A stretch of 23,523 bases of DNA from Pseudomonadota bacterium (GCA_015486445.1 WFRT01000243.1:1-23523), one strand, 5' to 3'. Shown: positions 8,613-16,494, counted from the stretch's first letter. A program made the numbers and translations. Notes: generated from the sequence alone by a model not told the origin.

Positions 8613-8986
8613 TTCCTTTCATAATCAGACCATTTTTTTGGACATGAGAGGCAAACCATTGTTTTAATAATCTGCCACCACAGTAAAAACACCTAATATG
8701 AAGATACAACACTTGTCAAGAAAAACCTGATAATGGTCGAAAAACCACTGATGTTTTCCCATAAACGGTATTTTTATCCTTATTCCGCCAGGGCATCTTC
8801 TGTGGTTGCGCTAACCGAAAAACGACCAGGAAAGAGAGGTTGTGCTGAGCGAAAGTTGACCGCCCTGAGCATAGAATAGTCCCGGTGTTATGGGAGGAAA
8901 AAACCGCAACCAGGGAGGAGATGAGTTGCTCAGAATAGATCAATATGAGTTTATCAGGACGGCCCATCGGGTCTATGACAGGAAGA
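8613..8986 (-). other. Intergenic region upstream of the hydrogenase operon
   Basis: This 374-bp stretch separates the end of the AsmA-like gene from the hydrogenase small subunit. It is AT-rich in the half nearest the hydrogenase and should contain the operon promoter. I see no convincing coding region, no clear terminator hairpin for the upstream gene and no GG-N10-GC sigma-54 element. Confidence 0.6.
8693..8719 (-). promoter_or_regulatory. Candidate sigma-70 promoter of the hydrogenase operon
   Basis: On the minus strand a perfect TTGACA (8719-8714) is followed after 15 nt by TATTAG (8698-8693), within AT-rich sequence about 90 nt before the hyaA start. The short spacer and imperfect -10 make this only a candidate. 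The same CTTGACAAG context occurs at the promoter candidate at 21247. Confidence 0.3.
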
Positions 8987-10921
8987 TCAGCGATTCGACA
9001 TTTTGAAGACCGGGGCGGCGAGATTTCCCTGGAGTGAAAACGAGCCCTGGTAGCCTTTTTCCCTGAGTCGTCCCCGGAAATCCAAACGAACCGGGACAAG
9101 GTTACAGGAACCGCGGCCCTCTACCCGCCGCTTGCCCGGGAAGGCCAGGGAGAACTTGCGCAACCTTAAGGCGCGGTTGCGAAAAGCGACCTTGCCGCTG
9201 CCGGAGAACTCCACCGGCCAGGACTTTCTCCCGTTCCGGGCCAGGAAACGGTTAAAAGCCACGTATAAAGGCTGCCCGGCAAAGCTCCCCTGGCGCAGGC
9301 TCCATTTGCCATCGAACTCGGCAGATTCCAGGTAGTCGTCCCCGGTGCCGCATTTTCCGCCGCCAACCAGGGAAAGATCCAACTGCCCGGGAAAGGGCCA
9401 TGATGCATCCAGGCGCGAGAAATCAACCGCTTTCGTAACTACCGAGGCCTGCCAGTGAGGGCTGTCGAGCAAATCCTCGATGACCAGGGTCAGCCGGGCC
9501 CGGCCCGAGGAGGCGAAACCGGCGGCAAATCTTTCGATCTCGAACTGGGTAGTCTTTTTTTTCGCCGCCAGGGAAACGTTTTTCAGCTGCAGGTTGTCAA
9601 CCTGCAAAGAGCCGACCTGGCAGTTACAGTCAACCAGCCACTCCCAGTCCGCCAGAAATCTGACCAGGGATGAAACCGGGGGCGGCTGCTTGCCGCCCGC
9701 ATCCCTCTTTTCCGCAACCCCCTTAACGACGATTTCATCCGCCTTGAGCCGCAGTTTGAAAACCGGGGCATCAAAAAGATTGCCCACCAGCTTCAAATCC
9801 CCGGTCAACTTACCCTTAACACTACCATCGGCCAGCAGGCGGCCGGGAAAATAACGGCAGCAGGCGCCAAGGTCGTCGACCTTGAGATGGCTGACCAGGT
9901 CGACGAAGAAGGGTTCCTTGAAACGTACCAGCCCCCGGGTGTAGAGTACCGCCGCCCCGGGCCCGGTCAGGGCCGAACTCTTTAAGTTGAGATACCCGGC
10001 CCGCGGCTGGAAATAGCCCGAACCCTTGAGTTCGAGCGGCCCCTGGGAAAGCAGTTCACGATCCGCACCGGTCCAAATACAATCGGGGGTTTTGAGCGCC
10101 AGGGAAAAACGCAGGCCGGAACCGGCATTGCCGTTGACATCCAGACGCAAGACACTACGCCGGCAGACAACCTGCTTGAAATCCGGGCCGGCGGCGGCCG
10201 AGGAATTACCGGAAAAAGCGAGATCGGCATCTTCAAGCTGGAGCTTGACTTCAATTCCGTTGTTCTCTTCCCGGGCGGCGGTCGCACCGCTTTCAGCCTT
10301 CTCATTCCCGGGACCTTCGTCATTATACCAGGCCGTTTTCAGAAGCAGCCGGCCGCCGTTGTATTGAGCCTGCAGATCCAGGTTCTCGTTGCCGGGGCCG
10401 GAAAGTTTTTCCCATTCTCCCGTTGTGGCCGAAAAAACCAGCGGTCCCACGATCCCCGGCCCCCGCGCCACATAAACCGTCAAATCGGAAAAAGAGATGC
10501 GGGAGAGGCCTCCACCCGGAAGCAGCGGAACCAGCCCTTTTTCCAGCAGGGCCCATGAAGAACCGTGGACCGCAGGAATTTCAGCCGTTCCCCCGGCCAG
10601 GCCGACAGCGGCAATCCGGGGTTTGAACGAGACCAGGGAGAGCAGGGAAAAATCCATCTCCAGTTTATCGACATCCAGTTTCAGGGCCGGAGAGGCCAGG
10701 CCAAAACTGCGGACCTCGATTCCCGGCCGGGGAAATACCCGAAACCGGGCCTCTACGATCTTGAAATCGCTGGTAAAAGTTTGCCGCAGATGCTTTTCCA
10801 GTATGCCTTTCATGCCCGGCTGCGGGATCGCGGGCAACAACGCGCCCAGCAACACCAGTACGAGCAGGATTATTCCGGGAAGCAAGAAGGGGATGCGGCG
10901 GGTGGAGGGGGTTTCAGACAT
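8987..10921 (-). CDS. AsmA-like membrane-anchored protein
   Basis: This 644-residue protein has one N-terminal membrane helix (about residues 11-31) followed by a long, repeat-like beta-rich region with many alternating hydrophobic strands. That is the architecture of AsmA-family proteins, a group that includes YhdP/TamB relatives proposed to carry phospholipids between inner and outer membranes. The N-terminal portion after the helix (LEKHLRQTFTSDFKIVEARFRVFPRPGIEV) is typical of AsmA starts, and the C-terminal part (FAGQPLYVAFNRFLARNGRK, then short strands) fits the AsmA C-terminal region. It follows the mla operon on the same strand, which supports a lipid role, but about 215 bp and a mobile-element remnant intervene. 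The ATG at 10921 has no obvious Shine-Dalgarno sequence. Family assignment is by architecture, not a catalytic motif. Confidence 0.75.
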   Translation of the reverse strand: MSETPSTRRIPFLLPGIILLVLVLLGALLPAIPQPGMKGILEKHLRQTFTSDFKIVEARFRVFPRPGIEVRSFGLASPALKLDVDKLEMDFSLLSLVSFKPRIAAVGLAGGTAEIPAVHGSSWALLEKGLVPLLPGGGLSRISFSDLTVYVARGPGIVGPLVFSATTGEWEKLSGPGNENLDLQAQYNGGRLLLKTAWYNDEGPGNEKAESGATAAREENNGIEVKLQLEDADLAFSGNSSAAAGPDFKQVVCRRSVLRLDVNGNAGSGLRFSLALKTPDCIWTGADRELLSQGPLELKGSGYFQPRAGYLNLKSSALTGPGAAVLYTRGLVRFKEPFFVDLVSHLKVDDLGACCRYFPGRLLADGSVKGKLTGDLKLVGNLFDAPVFKLRLKADEIVVKGVAEKRDAGGKQPPPVSSLVRFLADWEWLVDCNCQVGSLQVDNLQLKNVSLAAKKKTTQFEIERFAAGFASSGRARLTLVIEDLLDSPHWQASVVTKAVDFSRLDASWPFPGQLDLSLVGGGKCGTGDDYLESAEFDGKWSLRQGSFAGQPLYVAFNRFLARNGRKSWPVEFSGSGKVAFRNRALRLRKFSLAFPGKRRVEGRGSCNLVPVRLDFRGRLREKGYQGSFSLQGNLAAPVFKMSNR

Positions 10922-10944
10922 CAGTTTTTACACGACTAGAAAAC

Positions 10945-10973
10945 GGGGAGATAGAATTTAGCTGAATAGTTAC
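10945..10973 (-). repeat. Solo terminal repeat of the IS66-like mini-element
   Basis: Read on the minus strand, this 29-bp segment matches bases 23-51 of the mini-element at 28 of 29 positions, starting with the same GTAACTATTCAGC terminus. Similarity stops after base 10945, and no opposite end or 8-bp duplication is visible nearby (the bases outside the end are CCGGGACC). I interpret it as a deletion relic of a second insertion. It ends 23 bp upstream of the AsmA-like start codon. Confidence 0.7.
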
Positions 10974-11138
10974 CCGGGACCTTTGACTCGGTGGGGTCAG
11001 GCAAAACCAGGCCGCCGACGGTAAAAACTCACGGACCAGGCAAACATCCAGCCGGCCGGGGTAAAACTTTCACCCGGAGGTCAACCGGGAAACACCCTTT
11101 AAAGGTTGACGCTGCCGGTGACTGCCCGGCAGTAAAGC

Positions 11139-11606
11139 TTAAAACAGGGTGACAAGACGCTGGTTGGCCTGGCGCAGCCGGCAGAGTTCGAGGTGGGCGG
11201 CTCCGCGCCACAGGCGAGCGGCGGTCAGGGGAAATTTTTCCTGCAATATTGCGACCCCGGCGGACGACAGGCACAGCAAGACAGAGCTTTCAACGGTCTG
11301 CAGCGTGGTGGAATGGGGGGCGTCGTCATCGGCGGCAAAAGCGCCGACCGTGGCCCCGGAATGAAATTCGGCAATGATGATCGGCTTTCCCCACTCCGGG
11401 GTTTTTTTCACGGCCTCAAGGTGGCCGGATGTGACGCAATAGAGGCAGTTTCCACTCTCACCCTCGCGCCAGAGAACCGTGTTGGCCGGAAAATCCTGCT
11501 TTTCGACCAGGCCGAATAGATTTTCCCAGTCCCGGGCTTCACAAAAGCTGAATAAAGGGGCCTTGTGCCAGGCGAAAGGTTCTTTTCCCAGGCCGCTCTC
11601 ACTCAT
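11139..11606 (-). CDS. Single-domain cyclic-nucleotide-binding-fold protein
   Basis: The 155-residue product is essentially one Crp/CAP-type cNMP-binding domain (F-ANTVLWREGESGNCLYCVTSGHLEAV, then a phosphate-cassette-like segment at about residues 84-101) and has no C-terminal helix-turn-helix. The cassette reads GATVGAFAADDDAPHSTTL: the usual Gly-Glu pair is absent and His98 stands where the phosphate-binding Arg is normally found, so nucleotide binding is doubtful. I chose ATG 11606, which overlaps the mlaC stop by 8 bp and has GGAAGA about 8 nt upstream; the frame is open to an ATG at 11639 inside mlaC. Translational coupling to mlaC suggests a regulatory or structural role in the same lipid-transport operon. 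Exact function unknown. Confidence 0.85.
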   Translation of the reverse strand: MSESGLGKEPFAWHKAPLFSFCEARDWENLFGLVEKQDFPANTVLWREGESGNCLYCVTSGHLEAVKKTPEWGKPIIIAEFHSGATVGAFAADDDAPHSTTLQTVESSVLLCLSSAGVAILQEKFPLTAARLWRGAAHLELCRLRQANQRLVTLF

Positions 11607-12249
11607 GCTTGGCATCTTCCAGTTTTTTGTTTTCGGCAATTTTTTTCAGCATCTGCTGACGCAGTCCGGCATAACCTTCTTTCCGCATCAAGGGAGCAAA
11701 CTGACTGCGGTAGTTGCGAACCAGGCTGACATTTTCGATAATTACATCATAGATCAGCCATCTTCCATCCGGCTCCAGTTTGAGCCGGTAAAAAATCGGG
11801 GTCTCCCGGTTGCTGCTGATCACCTTGCTGCGAACTTCGGCCTTTTTGCCCCGGACCTCTTCGCGGGTGAAAACCACCTTTTCTCCGGAATAGTTGTCAA
11901 TCATGGAAATATAGCTTTTGGTCAGCAGTTCCTTGAAAAGCCCGGTAAATTCCCGGCGCTCCTCGGGTGAGAGCTTTTTCCAGCCCCGGCCGAGACTGAG
12001 CATCGCCATCCTCGGCATGTCAAATTGACCGAAAGCCAGTTTGATCACCTTCTGGCGCCGCTCTTCTTCCCGCCCCGGTTTTTTCAGCTCAGGATCTTTG
12101 AGCACATCCAGAAAATGGTTGACACTGACCTCGAGCTGAGCCTGGGGACCGCTGTTCTTTTCGGCGGCCGGCCCGGAGAGGGGGAGCAGCAGGACAGACA
12201 GGACGACAAAGAACAGAAAAATTGCCGGGACACGAAAAAAACGAACCAT
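11599..12249 (-). CDS. mlaC: Periplasmic phospholipid-binding protein MlaC
   Basis: MlaC is the soluble lipid shuttle between MlaA at the outer membrane and the MlaFED complex in the inner membrane. The 216-residue protein has a signal peptide (hydrophobic residues about 9-28, with a likely cleavage near SGPAAEK). It then shows the family pattern: FDMPRMAMLSLGRGWKKLSPEERREFTGLFKELL, SYISMIDNYSGEKV and DGRWLIYDVIIENVSLVRNYRSQF. GGAG lies 7 nt before the ATG. It sits 24 bp after mlaA and overlaps the next gene by 8 bp. Confidence 0.94.
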   Translation of the reverse strand: MVRFFRVPAIFLFFVVLSVLLLPLSGPAAEKNSGPQAQLEVSVNHFLDVLKDPELKKPGREEERRQKVIKLAFGQFDMPRMAMLSLGRGWKKLSPEERREFTGLFKELLTKSYISMIDNYSGEKVVFTREEVRGKKAEVRSKVISSNRETPIFYRLKLEPDGRWLIYDVIIENVSLVRNYRSQFAPLMRKEGYAGLRQQMLKKIAENKKLEDAKHE

Positions 12250-12273
12250 GAATAAACTCCGAAAGGTTGAATG

Positions 12274-13047
12274 CTACTGTTCGAATTGCAGTTGCTGATG
12301 CTGATGATAGGCGTCGCGGACCGCCACATAGGGATCCAGGGTGCCGCTGAGCAGTTCCTCATACTCACCCAGAATGAACGAGGTTTTGTTGACGGCTTTG
12401 CCGCCTTCAACCGCGATTGCGGCCCCGGTGTTGTTTCTCAAAACCCAGAACGGGGGGGATGCCAGGGTGTCGCCGACGAGGCCGAAAACCCCGCGAACAT
12501 CGGAAGGTCCAAAGAACGGCACGACCAGGTAGGGACCGCTGCCGGAACCATAGTTTTTCAGGGTCGAGGCAAATCGGACATCATGGGTTTTCATGCCGTC
12601 GTAGCTGGCCGGATCCATGATTCCCACGACTCCGACCGTGGTATTCAGCAGAAATCGCAGGGAGACATCTCCGGCATCGGCGAATCTCCCCTGAAAAAGA
12701 CAGTTGAGGATCCGGGCCGGCTCCATCAGGTTGCTGAAAAAGTTTGCCACCCCGGTTCGCCACATCGACGGCGTCACCTTCCGGTAGACCCGGGCCGTCG
12801 GTTCCAGCACCCAGCGACGCAAACGGTCATTGAAGGTGAACATGACCCGGTTGAAGCCTTCCAGGGGGTCGCTGACCTCAACATACTCGGCATCAAATTC
12901 GGCAAAATCATCGTCTGCCTGAAGCGCCGTGGTTGACGAGGCATCGGCCGCCAGGACGGGGCGGGGCCGGGCCGCAAGCAGGCCGGCACTCAAACCAAAA
13001 CAAACAAGCAGGAGCAGCAGCAGGCGCCGCAGTTTGAACGTTGTCAT
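12274..13047 (-). CDS. mlaA: MlaA (VacJ) family outer-membrane lipid protein
   Basis: MlaA forms the outer-membrane channel that removes mislocalised phospholipids from the outer leaflet and hands them to MlaC. The 257-residue protein has the family core DPLEGFNRVMFTFNDRLRRWVLEP...FFSNLMEPARILNCLFQG and FLLNTTVGVVGIMDPAS, with GPYLVVPFFGPSDVRG further on. MlaA is usually a lipoprotein, but no good lipobox is seen here. The only N-terminal Cys (LLVC) lacks the small residue at -1, whereas PVLAADA resembles a signal peptidase I site. Its start overlaps the mlaD stop by 4 bp (ATGA). Confidence 0.93.
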   Translation of the reverse strand: MTTFKLRRLLLLLLVCFGLSAGLLAARPRPVLAADASSTTALQADDDFAEFDAEYVEVSDPLEGFNRVMFTFNDRLRRWVLEPTARVYRKVTPSMWRTGVANFFSNLMEPARILNCLFQGRFADAGDVSLRFLLNTTVGVVGIMDPASYDGMKTHDVRFASTLKNYGSGSGPYLVVPFFGPSDVRGVFGLVGDTLASPPFWVLRNNTGAAIAVEGGKAVNKTSFILGEYEELLSGTLDPYVAVRDAYHQHQQLQFEQ

Positions 13048-13490
13048 TTGTCCACCTTGCCAAAAACATATTTACTGATAAGGGATTCGAGATCGACCGC
13101 CGATTCGGTCTCGGTGATTTCATCACCATCCTTGAGATAGTCGTCGTCGGCGCCGGGGGTCAGCTGCACATACTTGTCGCCGATAATTCCCTGGGTCTTG
13201 ATTGAGGCGAAAACATCGCTGCCGATTTTTACCTCCGGGCGCAGGGACAACTCGACCCGGGCCTGGTCGTCCTTGAGGGTGATGTTGGTCACCTTGCCGA
13301 CCGGGACCCCGGCGATTTCAATCTGGGCTCCGTTCTTAAGGCCGCTGACCGAATCAAAATCAGCATACACCCGGTAATAGTTACTGCCGAAAAGATCGAT
13401 GCCGCCGACGTTCAGAGTCAGGTAGGCCACCGCCAGCAGGCCCACGAGCATAAAGGCCCCAACCGCCATTTCCAGATTGAATCTCTTCAT
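13044..13490 (-). CDS. mlaD: MCE-domain lipid-transport protein MlaD
   Basis: MlaD forms the hexameric inner-membrane-anchored MCE ring of the Mla transporter. The 148-residue protein has an N-terminal membrane helix (residues about 8-27) and one MCE domain with typical segments: YYRVYADFDSVSGLKNGAQIEIAGVPVGKV, ARVELSLRPEVKI, and IKTQGIIGDKYVQLTPG. Length matches single-MCE MlaD proteins. It lies 88 bp after mlaF, and its stop overlaps mlaA by 4 bp. Confidence 0.94.
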   Translation of the reverse strand: MKRFNLEMAVGAFMLVGLLAVAYLTLNVGGIDLFGSNYYRVYADFDSVSGLKNGAQIEIAGVPVGKVTNITLKDDQARVELSLRPEVKIGSDVFASIKTQGIIGDKYVQLTPGADDDYLKDGDEITETESAVDLESLISKYVFGKVDK

Positions 13491-13578
13491 TACAACTTAA
13501 ACCCTCTCAAGTTTTTGTTATCATGCAGCCGCGGGGATATTACCACGGCGACTGTGGTTTCGGTTTTACCTGCGGCGG

Positions 13579-14364
13579 TTAAGCCTGGTTTACGCATTCA
13601 CGCTGACTGTCATGGGCCGTGCCCATGACCCGGGTGATGAAGTTCCTGACAAAGGGGTCCCGGCTGCGCTGCAGTTCGGCCGGGCTCTGACAGGCCCGGA
13701 CCCGGCCGTCATGCAGGATGGCGATATGGTCGGCCAGGTTGAAAATCTTGGGAATGTCATGGCTGACGATAATACTGGTGTAGCCCAGTTTCTTCTGGGT
13801 GGCGAAAAAAAGACGGTAGACATCGTGGCTCTTGACCGGATCGAGACCGGTGGTCGGTTCATCGAACAGGAGAATGTCGGGTTCGAGCTGCAGAGCCCGG
13901 GCCAGCCCCACCCGTTTTTTCATGCCCCCGGAAAGCTGGGCCGGAAACTTGTCACCGCTGCCGGTAAGATCCATCATCTCCAGAGCCCGGCCGACCTTGG
14001 CGGCCACTGCGCTCTCGGGCAGACGGCTGCGCTCTCGCAGGGGCAGGGCGATATTGTCGAAAACCGTCATTGAATCAAACAGGGCAACCCCCTGGAAGAG
14101 AACTCCGAAGCGGGTCCGTACCTGTTTCAGGGCCGCCCCCCGAAGACGGCTGATATCCCGGCCTTCAACCAGGACTTCCCCCCGGTCCGGGCGGATCAGC
14201 CCGAGAATATGTTTCAGAAGAACACTTTTCCCCTGGCCGCTTTCACCGCAGATTACCGTGGTGGCTCCACGTTCGATATCAAGATCGACCCCCTTGAGAA
14301 CCTCCTGGGTACCGAAGCTTTTGTGAATGCCTTTAAGCTGAATGCAAAAGTCTGCCGCTGCCAT
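13579..14364 (-). CDS. mlaF: Mla ABC transporter ATP-binding protein MlaF
   Basis: This cytoplasmic ATPase powers the Mla lipid transporter. The 261-residue protein has a Walker A (GESGQGKS), the ABC signature LSGGMKKRVGLARAL and Walker B ILLFDEPTTGLDP. The switch His is in IIVSHDIPKIF. The KKR sequence after LSGGM is typical of MlaF-type ATPases. It starts 8 bp after mlaE with AGGGAA upstream of the ATG. No STAS partner (MlaB) is encoded in the cluster. Confidence 0.95.
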   Translation of the reverse strand: MAAADFCIQLKGIHKSFGTQEVLKGVDLDIERGATTVICGESGQGKSVLLKHILGLIRPDRGEVLVEGRDISRLRGAALKQVRTRFGVLFQGVALFDSMTVFDNIALPLRERSRLPESAVAAKVGRALEMMDLTGSGDKFPAQLSGGMKKRVGLARALQLEPDILLFDEPTTGLDPVKSHDVYRLFFATQKKLGYTSIIVSHDIPKIFNLADHIAILHDGRVRACQSPAELQRSRDPFVRNFITRVMGTAHDSQRECVNQA

Positions 14365-14372
14365 CGGATTCC

Positions 14373-15155
14373 CTAGAGCATAAACGAAGTGATAACATAA
14401 TCGGCCACCAGAACCGCCACCGAGGAGGCAACCACGGCGGAAGTCGTGGCCCGGCTCACGCCTTCAGCTCCAAATCCCCAGGGGCGGCGATTGACCCAGA
14501 AACCGTGCTCGGCACAAATCCAGACCAGCAGGAAGGCAAAACAGACCGACTTGACAAAGCACATCTTCAGATCGACGGCGGTGACGCTGGCCCGCATGCT
14601 GGCCATGTAGGCCCCGGCGTTGCCGTGCAGCAGCACGACTCCGACCATGTAGCCGCCGAAGATGCCGACCAGGTTGAAAACCGCGGTCAGCAGCGGAATC
14701 GAAACCAGCCCGGCGAGAAGCTTGGGAACCACCAGGAACCGGTAAGGATTGATCGCCATGCAGTCTAAAGCATCGATCTGCTCGGAGATCCGCATGATTC
14801 CCAGTTCGGCGCACATTGCCGACCCGGTTCGGCCAATCACCATCAAAGCGGTCAGCACCGGGCCCAGTTCCCGGATCAGGCTCAGGGCCACGGCCGCTCC
14901 CAGGGCACTCGATGAACCATACTTGCTCAGGGTGTAATAGCCCTGGAGACCAAGTACCATGCCGACAAAGGCCCCGGTGAAAAAGATGACCAGAAAAGAA
15001 CCGGAGCCAATGACCTGGATCTGGCGCAGCACCGGCCTGATCTTGAACGGCATCTGCAACAGGCCGATCAGGGTGTAAACCAGAAAAAGGGCAGAACGTC
15101 CCAGGCCTTCGATACTGGCCAGCCCCCAGCGGCCCAATTTTTCAAGTCCTTCCAA
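14373..15155 (-). CDS. mlaE: Mla ABC transporter permease MlaE
   Basis: This is the inner-membrane permease of the phospholipid transporter. The 260-residue polytopic protein shows the family segments FTGAFVGMVLGLQGYYTL, LIRELGPVLTALMVIGRTGSAMCAELGIMRISEQIDALDCM and, near the end, GAEGVSRATTSAVVASSVAVLVADYVIT. Translation appears to start at TTG 15155, preceded by AAGGA at a 7-nt distance; no ATG or GTG fits better. It is the first gene of mlaEFDAC. Confidence 0.95.
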   Translation of the reverse strand: MEGLEKLGRWGLASIEGLGRSALFLVYTLIGLLQMPFKIRPVLRQIQVIGSGSFLVIFFTGAFVGMVLGLQGYYTLSKYGSSSALGAAVALSLIRELGPVLTALMVIGRTGSAMCAELGIMRISEQIDALDCMAINPYRFLVVPKLLAGLVSIPLLTAVFNLVGIFGGYMVGVVLLHGNAGAYMASMRASVTAVDLKMCFVKSVCFAFLLVWICAEHGFWVNRRPWGFGAEGVSRATTSAVVASSVAVLVADYVITSFML

Positions 15156-15463
15156 AAGGTGTCCTTAATCCTGGATGTAGATAATCAAGCTAAACGGCAG
15201 TTTTCCACGGCGTCCGATTCCCGGCCGCCGCCGGAAAATTCCATCTTTAAAGCGGTCCCAAACCGTTTCCGGGCCCAACCGCATTAAATTGTGAGCATTA
15301 TGAGCATTAACCGTGCCACTCTCATTCAGGCACTCCGAATCACGGTTTTCAGCAATCCGCCGGGAACGGGTGAAGCTGAACAAAATATGAAGATTGAATA
15401 TACTAATACTCATATACAGTCAATCATTTTTGCCTTAAGATTACAAAAAAAATACTTTTTATC
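15156..15463. other. Intergenic region upstream of the mla operon
   Basis: This 308-bp gap lies between the amidohydrolase stop and mlaE. It should hold the mla promoter. The half next to the amidohydrolase is very AT-rich. It contains a 9-bp tandem duplication (TGAGCATTA at 15292-15300 and 15301-15309). On the minus strand there is an inverted pair GATTGA...TCAATC bracketing TATATGAGTATTAGTATAT. A weak TTGACT-N15-TATATT pair lies within that bracket. The 82-codon frame here has no ribosome-binding site and I do not call it a gene. Confidence 0.5.
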
Positions 15464-16408
15464 TTATTTACTGCCATGCCGTTTTTGTAACATGCTTTTG
15501 CGGGAAATTTCGAGAAATTCGGCCGGTTGACAGCCACGGTCGACGGTCAAAAGCGGACCGGGCGGCAGGTTCAGCAGCTCCCGGCCATTCAAGGCGGCAA
15601 TCCTCAGTACTTCGGGCGTACCTATTCCGGCTTCGACAAAAAGTTCCATCTCCCGGAGATAAGAAACGCCGTGAGGCACATTGTAGGAACCCGAATCGGT
15701 GCCGATTGTCAGTTTGACGCCGAGCTCACAGGCGTAAGCGATCATCTCGAGGTGCCTTTTGTAGTTGCGCTTAATAATTTGTATCTGCTCCCGGGTAAAA
15801 CGGCCGCCGGGATCATCAACCTGGTTGGCCATGGCCGCCACCGTCGGGGTCCAGAAAACCCCCTGGTCAGCCATCATTTTCAGGGTATCGGGGGCAATGA
15901 AATAACCGTGCTCGAGACTTGAGACCCCGGCTTTAACGGCATCCCGGCAAGCCGCGTCTGAATTGACATGAACCATCACCTTACGACCTGCGGCGGCCGC
16001 CAGCCGGACAATTTCACGAAGTTCTTCGCGGCTCCACTGCCGGGGACCGACCTTGCCATATTCGTCGAAAGAGACCAGGCCGGTAAGCAGGACCTTGACG
16101 AAGCCATCCGGTGCTGAGGCAATTTTTTCGACCAGGCTCAAGTCACGGTTGTCGCCGAGAAAAGCACCGTAAAAACCCGCCTTGAACAGGGCCGGACCGG
16201 TGCGGATCACGCGCAACGGCTCGGGCCACGTCACCCCCTTAAGACAGCCGTCCCGGTCGCCGGCGTCGCGAACCGCGGCCACCCCGGCCGCCAGATGGAG
16301 CCGGGCGTTGTCCTGCGGGTCGCCTCCGAGACTCAGGTGAACATGGGTATCGACCGGCCGCGGCAGCGTCAGCCCCGTCGGACAAAAAGATTGCGGGTTC
16401 TCTGCCAT
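15464..16408 (-). CDS. Amidohydrolase-family metal-dependent hydrolase
   Basis: The protein has about 314 residues and the metal-binding layout of the amidohydrolase superfamily. An HxH pair occurs in DTHVHL near the N-terminus, a Lys in FVKVLLTG could be the bridging carbamylated lysine, and further ligand candidates are in KVMVHVNS, SSLEHGYF and IGTDSGS. It resembles imidazolonepropionase-type hydrolases that act on cyclic amides or related C-N bonds; the substrate cannot be read from sequence. Three consecutive ATG codons (16414, 16411, 16408) follow GAGG. The third has the best spacing and I use it. It is transcribed divergently from the crotonase gene and appears to stand alone. Confidence 0.85.
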   Translation of the reverse strand: MAENPQSFCPTGLTLPRPVDTHVHLSLGGDPQDNARLHLAAGVAAVRDAGDRDGCLKGVTWPEPLRVIRTGPALFKAGFYGAFLGDNRDLSLVEKIASAPDGFVKVLLTGLVSFDEYGKVGPRQWSREELREIVRLAAAAGRKVMVHVNSDAACRDAVKAGVSSLEHGYFIAPDTLKMMADQGVFWTPTVAAMANQVDDPGGRFTREQIQIIKRNYKRHLEMIAYACELGVKLTIGTDSGSYNVPHGVSYLREMELFVEAGIGTPEVLRIAALNGRELLNLPPGPLLTVDRGCQPAEFLEISRKSMLQKRHGSK

Positions 16409-16465
16409 CATCATCCTCTAATTTCTTAACATTACACGGCGAGGGTTTCTAGTGCAAAAATACAC

Positions 16466-16494
16466 TTGAGCGTTAAAAACATCTGTGCTATGTT
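16466..16494 (+). promoter_or_regulatory. Candidate sigma-70 promoter of the crotonase gene
   Basis: TTGAGC (16466-16471) is followed after exactly 17 nt by TATGTT (16489-16494), with a TG one base before the -10, giving an extended -10. It lies about 85 nt upstream of the ATG, which has AGAGGA at 16566-16571. Confidence 0.45.

Noticed and set aside
8613..8720. Sigma-54 promoter for the hydrogenase operon
   Set aside because: TGGCAG is present on the minus strand, but no GC follows at the required GG-N10-GC spacing.
8716..9099. 127-codon minus-strand open frame
   Set aside because: It begins inside the AsmA-like gene in another frame, has no ribosome-binding site and no recognisable domain.
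23..10973. Recent compound transposon carrying the hydrogenase operon
   Set aside because: The outer flanks do not match (CTTTCATT versus CCGGGACC), and the left element has its own complete duplication, so the block did not move as one unit in its present form.
11112..11132. Hairpin CTGCCGG/CCGGCAG as terminator after the cNMP-fold gene
   Set aside because: A 7-bp stem is present, but no T tract follows on the minus strand, so it is not a convincing intrinsic terminator.
15165..15413. 82-codon minus-strand open frame before mlaE
   Set aside because: No Shine-Dalgarno sequence, composition unlike neighbouring proteins, and it covers the likely mla promoter region.
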